Of a DNA stretch of 16,671 nucleotides, positions 13,520 to 16,671 are shown piece after piece (position 1 is the first letter of the stretch; each line of letters starts with the position of its first letter). The stretch is from Mannheimia sp041807705. GTDB taxonomy: Bacteria; Pseudomonadota; Gammaproteobacteria; Enterobacterales; Pasteurellaceae. The stretch is from contig NZ_JBGTYY010000040.1 in assembly GCF_041807705.1 (NCBI RefSeq), forward strand, positions 1-16,671, in the 5' to 3' direction. The position numbers were made by a program, and so were the translations under genes. The notes beneath the pieces are model-generated. The model saw only the letters and a program-made list of their open reading frames with translations. It did no database searches and was not told the origin of the DNA.

Positions 13520-14110
13520 ATGAAAGTATTAAAAACATTATTAGCATTAGGTGCTGCGATGGCAGTTTCAGCAACATCATTTGCTGAATCCGTATCTGTA
13601 AGACCTGCAACAACCGAAGAACTCATCAATGCAACTAAAGCATCTGTAGCACAAAAAGCTGCGGAAGTTAAAGAAAATACGAAAGTAAAAGCGAAAGAAG
13701 TTAAAGAGAGCGTTACCCAAAAAACGGAAACTGTTAAAGCTAAGGTGGGTACTGCAACCGAAAACGCAAAAGTGAAAGCAGAAGCTGCAAAAGTCGCAAC
13801 CGTTGAAAAAGCAGCAACTGCAAGAGAAACCTTAAACTCAGCTAAAGCTGCCACAACCGAAAAAGTATCAGCAGTAAAAGCAACAGCGGCTGAAAAAACG
13901 ATTACAGTGAAAAAATCACAAAAAGTAAACATCAACAAAGCAAGCGAAGAAGAGCTTCAGTCTTTAGCAGGTATTGACGAAGCGAAAGCAAAAGCTATCG
14001 TGAAATATCGTAAAAAAGCAGGCAAGATCAAAAGCGCTACTGAATTATCTAATATTTCGGGTATTAACGATACAACAGTTGAAAAAGTGGCACCATACTT
14101 AACCTTCTAA
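13520..14110 (+). CDS. ComEA-like DNA-binding competence protein with Lys/Ala-rich stalk
   Basis: The 196-residue secreted protein has a signal peptide cleaved after SFA (residue 22). A long Lys/Ala/Glu/Thr-rich helical region covers about 30-130. The C-terminal helix-hairpin-helix domain (135-196) has VNINKASEEELQSLAGI and the second hairpin LSNISGINDTTVEKVAPYL. ComEA-type domains bind double-stranded DNA in the periplasm and ratchet it inward during natural transformation. Most Gram-negative ComEA/ComE1 proteins are little more than signal plus this domain, so the roughly 100-residue stalk is unusual. Its loose 11-residue periodicity (VKAKEVKESV, VKAKVGTATENAK, VKAEAAK) suggests an extended amphipathic helix. 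TAAGGG at 13508-13513 supports the start. Uptake signals flank the gene. Confidence 0.85.
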   Translation: MKVLKTLLALGAAMAVSATSFAESVSVRPATTEELINATKASVAQKAAEVKENTKVKAKEVKESVTQKTETVKAKVGTATENAKVKAEAAKVATVEKAATARETLNSAKAATTEKVSAVKATAAEKTITVKKSQKVNINKASEEELQSLAGIDEAKAKAIVKYRKKAGKIKSATELSNISGINDTTVEKVAPYLTF

Positions 14111-14115
14111 TCGTT

Positions 14116-14163
14116 ACAAGCGGTTGTTTTCTTGCAAAATTTTGCGAAAAAACTACCGCTTGT
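14116..14163. repeat. Inverted pair of DNA uptake signals
   Basis: ACAAGCGGT (14116-14124) and its reverse complement (14155-14163) face each other, and partly complementary sequence between them extends the stem. It lies 6 bases after the ComEA-like gene, where inverted uptake-signal pairs often act as terminators in Pasteurellaceae. The T tract is weak. Confidence 0.8.
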
Positions 14164-14256
14164 TCATTTAGCATCTTGTTTTATCAAAAACAATCCCCAT
14201 CTACTTCTGCGTATTTATTTTTTAATACAGAATTCAATTAACAAAAGGAACAAAAA

Positions 14257-14886
14257 ATGGCATTAGATTTCAATTCAGTTACATTAGACTCAGTAGAATC
14301 AAAAGGCGGTTACGGTATCGGTTTACAAATCGGTCAGCAGCTTTTAGGCAGCGGTATGGACGTAAACGCAGAAGCGGTTGCTCGTGGTATTTTTGATGTA
14401 TTAAACAATAATGAGCCTGCAATCGACATTAACGAAGTAACAACCGCATTACAAGAATTAGGTCAGCGTGCAGAAGCGGCTCAGTCAGAAGCATTTAAAG
14501 CCATTGATGCGGAAAATAAAGCGTTCTTAGAAGAGAACAAAAAAGCAAACGGCGTAATCGTAACCGACAGCGGTTTACAATACGAAATTTTAACTAAAGG
14601 TACTGGCGAGAAACCAACCGCTACTTCAACCGTGCGTGTTCACTACACGGGTTCATTAATTGATGGCACGGTATTTGACAGCTCAGTGAAACGTGGTCAG
14701 CCGGCTGAATTCCCAGTAAACGGTGTAATTCGTGGTTGGACAGAAGCATTACAATTAATGCCTGTTGGCTCAAAATGGCGTTTAACCATTCCACACGAAT
14801 TAGCTTACGGCGAGCGTGGTGCTGGTGCATCAATCCCACCATTTGCAACCTTAGTATTTGAAGTGGAATTATTAGATATTCTCTAA
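14257..14886 (+). CDS. fklB: FKBP-type peptidyl-prolyl cis-trans isomerase (FKBP22 type)
   Basis: The 209-residue cytoplasmic protein has no signal peptide, so it is FklB rather than periplasmic FkpA. Residues 1-95 are the helical dimerisation arm (GGYGIGLQIGQQL, then QSEAFKAIDAENKAFLEEN). Residues 100-209 are the FKBP catalytic domain: GLQYEILTKGTGEKPT, VHYTGSLIDGTVFDSS, GVIRGWTEALQLMPVGSKW, LAYGERGAG and IPPFATLVFEVELL. The pocket residues Y130, F140, D141, V157, I158, W161 and Y184 are present. It speeds proline isomerisation during folding. AAAAGGAA about 7 bases ahead of the ATG supports the start. A strong terminator follows 12 bases after the stop. Confidence 0.95.
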   Translation: MALDFNSVTLDSVESKGGYGIGLQIGQQLLGSGMDVNAEAVARGIFDVLNNNEPAIDINEVTTALQELGQRAEAAQSEAFKAIDAENKAFLEENKKANGVIVTDSGLQYEILTKGTGEKPTATSTVRVHYTGSLIDGTVFDSSVKRGQPAEFPVNGVIRGWTEALQLMPVGSKWRLTIPHELAYGERGAGASIPPFATLVFEVELLDIL

Positions 14887-14898
14887 TACTCAAGCTAG

Positions 14899-14930
14899 AA
14901 ACCTGTGAAGTATTTTCACAGGTTTTTTCT
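14899..14930 (+). terminator. Terminator after fklB
   Basis: A perfect 11-base stem (14899-14909 with 14915-14925) around a 5-base loop runs into a T tract. Confidence 0.93.
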
Positions 14931-14950
14931 GTTTTTATCAATATAACATT

Positions 14951-15466
14951 ATGAAAAAGAAATCGCTTATCTCTCGCTTAGTAAAAAATATTTTTGTCTT
15001 TGGTAGTTTGTTTATTGTGATTAGCCTTGTTGTAGATTGGTATCGCTCCCCTTCTGCCCCAACTCAATTTGAACAAACCGTGCATTACGACCTCCAAAAT
15101 CAACCGAAAATCATCGCCCAACTCAGCCACGAAAAACCGATGTTGCTCTATTTTTGGGGAAGTTGGTGTCATTTCTGCACCGTTGTTTCGCCAAGTGTTC
15201 AGCAGCTATCTGAAGAAGGGACGGAAGTATTAGGCGTTGCGCTAAAATCAGGCGGCGAAATAGAAGTAGAAACTTACCTCAATGAAAACGGTTACACCTT
15301 CTCAACCTTGAATGACCCAACAGGCGAGTTTTCTCAAGGCTGGAATATTCAAGCCACCCCGACGATTTTAATTATCAAAGATGGGAAAATTTTTAACCAC
15401 ACCACAGGCTACACAAGTTATTTGAGTTTGAAGTTGAGATTGTGGTTGGCTGAAGTTTTACCTTAA
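14951..15466 (+). CDS. Membrane-anchored thioredoxin-fold protein (ScsD/TlpA-like)
   Basis: The 171-residue protein has one N-terminal membrane anchor (about 12-29), positively charged before it, and a periplasmic thioredoxin domain. The active site is W72-C73-H74-F75-C76 and the cis-proline loop is ATPT (P137). It therefore has what is needed for thiol-disulfide exchange in the periplasm. The layout and CHFC site fit the ScsD/TlpA-like group, implicated in copper or oxidative stress and in reducing periplasmic disulfides; the exact partner is unknown. No scsA-C genes are nearby. It is flanked by terminators on both sides, so it is a single-gene unit. The ribosome site is weak; the start is supported by the charged MKKK followed by the anchor. 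Confidence 0.85.
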   Translation: MKKKSLISRLVKNIFVFGSLFIVISLVVDWYRSPSAPTQFEQTVHYDLQNQPKIIAQLSHEKPMLLYFWGSWCHFCTVVSPSVQQLSEEGTEVLGVALKSGGEIEVETYLNENGYTFSTLNDPTGEFSQGWNIQATPTILIIKDGKIFNHTTGYTSYLSLKLRLWLAEVLP

Positions 15467-15469
15467 AAT

Positions 15470-15503
15470 AAAGCCCTGTAAGTTTAATTTACAGGGCTTT
15501 TAT
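15470..15503 (+). terminator. Terminator after the thioredoxin-fold gene
   Basis: A perfect 12-base stem (15470-15481 with 15489-15500) closes a 7-base loop and ends in a T-rich run. Confidence 0.93.
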
Positions 15504-15544
15504 ATGGCTATCGTACCGTTCTACGATTAAAAAATGATAACAAA

Positions 15545-15571
15545 TTGACCAAAAAAAAAACAATCTATAAT
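15545..15571 (+). promoter_or_regulatory. Promoter with A10 tract in a short spacer
   Basis: The -35 TTGACC (15545-15550) and perfect -10 TATAAT (15566-15571) are only 15 bases apart, and the spacer contains ten consecutive A residues (15551-15560). Two extra A residues would give the optimal 17-base spacer. This is the arrangement seen at slippage-controlled, phase-variable promoters. Confidence 0.6.
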
Positions 15572-15603
15572 ATTGTTATTTTCATTAATACAAGGAGAAT
15601 TTT

Positions 15604-16539
15604 ATGAAAAAGATAGTTCTTGCCAGCATTATTGCAGCTACCTTTGCCTTAACAGGCTGTTCTGAAAAAGATAAAGCCTACTATTTGCAAAATATTGATA
15701 AAGCAGAAGCAAAGAAAACCGAGTGTGAAAATAAAGCCAAAGAGGCTTGGAAAAAGAAAGATGAAAATGCGTTAAAAGCTCTCCAAGCAGATGCTGAATG
15801 TAACGCCGCTATTGATGCCATTAAAGAAGATCGAAAAATCAAAGCAGAGCAAGAACGCAAAGCCGCTGAAGCAAAAGCACGAGAAGAAATTGACCGTGAA
15901 AAAGCAAAAATAAAGCAAGAACTAGGGCAAGTAGATTGGAAAGCAACAGCTCACTATATTGTAAATTCAGATTGTGCTAAATATGTTAATCAATTTAGCA
16001 AAACAGGGTTTGCTGTTCCTAAAGATAACTACGCCTGTAAAGCGATTGAAGAAATCCATTTAGAAAATGTTGAACTGGGCAAAGCAGAATTAGTAAAATT
16101 CTCTTACGATGAATTACTTAAACAAGAAAAAGAGTTTTGTGCGAAAGATAAACGCCCACTTTCTGCTTGTTCCATTTGGGAAATTGCATTAGGCGAACAG
16201 GCTGAAAAAGCGTTTGAAGCTCAAGATTTACCAACCTTAGAGCAACAGAAATCTGAATACGCGATGTTCAGCAATAAAAAGCCATTAAGTGCAAAAAGAG
16301 CCTTTGAAAATGCTTTAAAAGCGAAAGAGCAAGCTGTGATTGACAACTACACGAAAAATCCTGAGCAGTTAAAGCAAGATTACAATCAATGTGTTGAGAA
16401 GGTAAAACAAATTGGCGATCACTACAGCAAACACGAACAACGTTCAGCTGTAACCAATTTTTACCCTTGCTCGCAAGCACAATCAGCTCGCCGTAAATTA
16501 GGGCTAAATTACGATAACTTCCAAACGCTAATGGAATAA
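15604..16539 (+). CDS. Lipoprotein with two EexN-like cysteine modules
   Basis: The 311-residue lipoprotein has lipobox LTGC with the lipidated cysteine at residue 19, so it should be membrane-anchored and exposed to the periplasm. A short module at 26-70 (YLQNIDKAEAKKTEC then AECNAAI) resembles the EexN family, small lipoproteins linked to entry exclusion of conjugative elements. A second copy at 249-293 keeps the same Y-x2-N-x10-C spacing (Y27 to C41; Y249 to C263), each followed by another cysteine 25-26 residues on. Between them lie a charged helix (about 70-108) and further cysteine pairs (C124/C145, C179/C189) that could form disulfides. AAGGAG at 15592-15597 supports the start. No conjugation genes are visible nearby, so the function is open. 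Confidence 0.75.
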   Translation: MKKIVLASIIAATFALTGCSEKDKAYYLQNIDKAEAKKTECENKAKEAWKKKDENALKALQADAECNAAIDAIKEDRKIKAEQERKAAEAKAREEIDREKAKIKQELGQVDWKATAHYIVNSDCAKYVNQFSKTGFAVPKDNYACKAIEEIHLENVELGKAELVKFSYDELLKQEKEFCAKDKRPLSACSIWEIALGEQAEKAFEAQDLPTLEQQKSEYAMFSNKKPLSAKRAFENALKAKEQAVIDNYTKNPEQLKQDYNQCVEKVKQIGDHYSKHEQRSAVTNFYPCSQAQSARRKLGLNYDNFQTLME

Positions 16540-16548
16540 AAATAAATA

Positions 16549-16671
16549 GGGGCTGTCCTAGATAACGACTAAAACTTCCATTTAGGTTAAGATAACCCTA
16601 TGAGAAAAAGTCGTCTAAGTCAGTACAAACAACATAAACTCATAGAGCTGTTTGTAGCAGGCGTAACCGCT
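16549..16671 (+). mobile_element. IS1016-like insertion sequence (IS1595 family), left end
   Basis: The terminal sequence GGGGCTGTCCTAGATAACGA begins at 16549, only 9 bases after the lipoprotein stop, and is followed by a transposase reading frame. The element runs past the right edge, so its other end and target duplication are not visible. It does not interrupt the lipoprotein gene. Confidence 0.8.
16600..16671 (+). CDS. IS1016-like transposase, N-terminal part (partial)
   Basis: The frame opens at ATG 16600 and runs to the window edge, giving MRKSRLSQYKQHKLIELFVA and four more residues. This matches the beginning of IS1016/IS1595-family transposases common in Haemophilus and relatives. 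The DDE catalytic residues lie beyond the window. The recognition is from memory of the family start, strengthened by the terminal repeat upstream. Confidence 0.85.
   Translation, partial: MRKSRLSQYKQHKLIELFVAGVTA

Noticed and set aside
13507..13938. 143-codon open frame on the minus strand
   Set aside because: It is antisense to the ComEA-like gene and its Ala/Val/Phe/Thr-rich translation is the mirror of the Lys/Ala-rich coding strand; no ribosome site or domain.

Overview
The window looks like a chromosomal stretch from a Pasteurellaceae bacterium. It has DNA-uptake-signal cores of the ACAAGCGGTC type, used by the Actinobacillus pleuropneumoniae / Mannheimia group, a Slam-type surface-lipoprotein exporter with a client lipoprotein, a ComEA-like competence protein, and the start of an IS1016-like element. 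The species cannot be fixed from sequence alone.

Layout. Positions 1-171 are the tail of eda (KDPG aldolase). Positions 304-2593 hold a TbpB-like surface lipoprotein gene followed by its probable Slam exporter; a hairpin with a GAAA tetraloop separates them. On the minus strand, 2625-3103 is a small toxin-antitoxin pair whose RelE/ParE-like toxin is cut by a TAA at codon 23. It lies downstream of mutS (3176-5782, minus). Positions 13520-16539 hold a ComEA-like protein, FKBP-type isomerase FklB, a membrane-anchored thioredoxin-fold protein, and a lipoprotein with two EexN-like modules. An IS1016-like element begins at 16549 and runs off the edge.

Between mutS and the ComEA-like gene (about 5827-13246) lies a compact, mostly AT-rich accessory element. 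In order it carries a tyrosine integrase, a soluble FtsK-type DNA translocase (minus), a 133-aa beta-rich protein (minus), a 299-aa protein with a restriction-endonuclease-like N-terminus (minus), a divergent XRE regulator, a small papain/C39-like cysteine protease, a very basic 135-aa protein (minus), an AlpA-like regulator and a Rep_trans-like replication initiator ending at a strong terminator. Integrase, AlpA and Rep supply a plausible excision and replication core. The FtsK, 133-aa, nuclease-like, XRE and protease genes are cargo of unknown purpose. The 133-aa protein and the C-terminus of the 299-aa protein appear to share a beta domain. Half-sites of one palindrome occur at both the XRE/nuclease promoter and the integrase promoter, which suggests one regulator controls both.

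The apparent frameshift at the 3' end of ftsK is almost certainly an assembly join: an N at 7428 sits between two identical 52-base copies. Removing one copy and the N restores a complete 482-aa protein. Because of this join, linkage between the mutS-integrase side and the rest of the element deserves checking.
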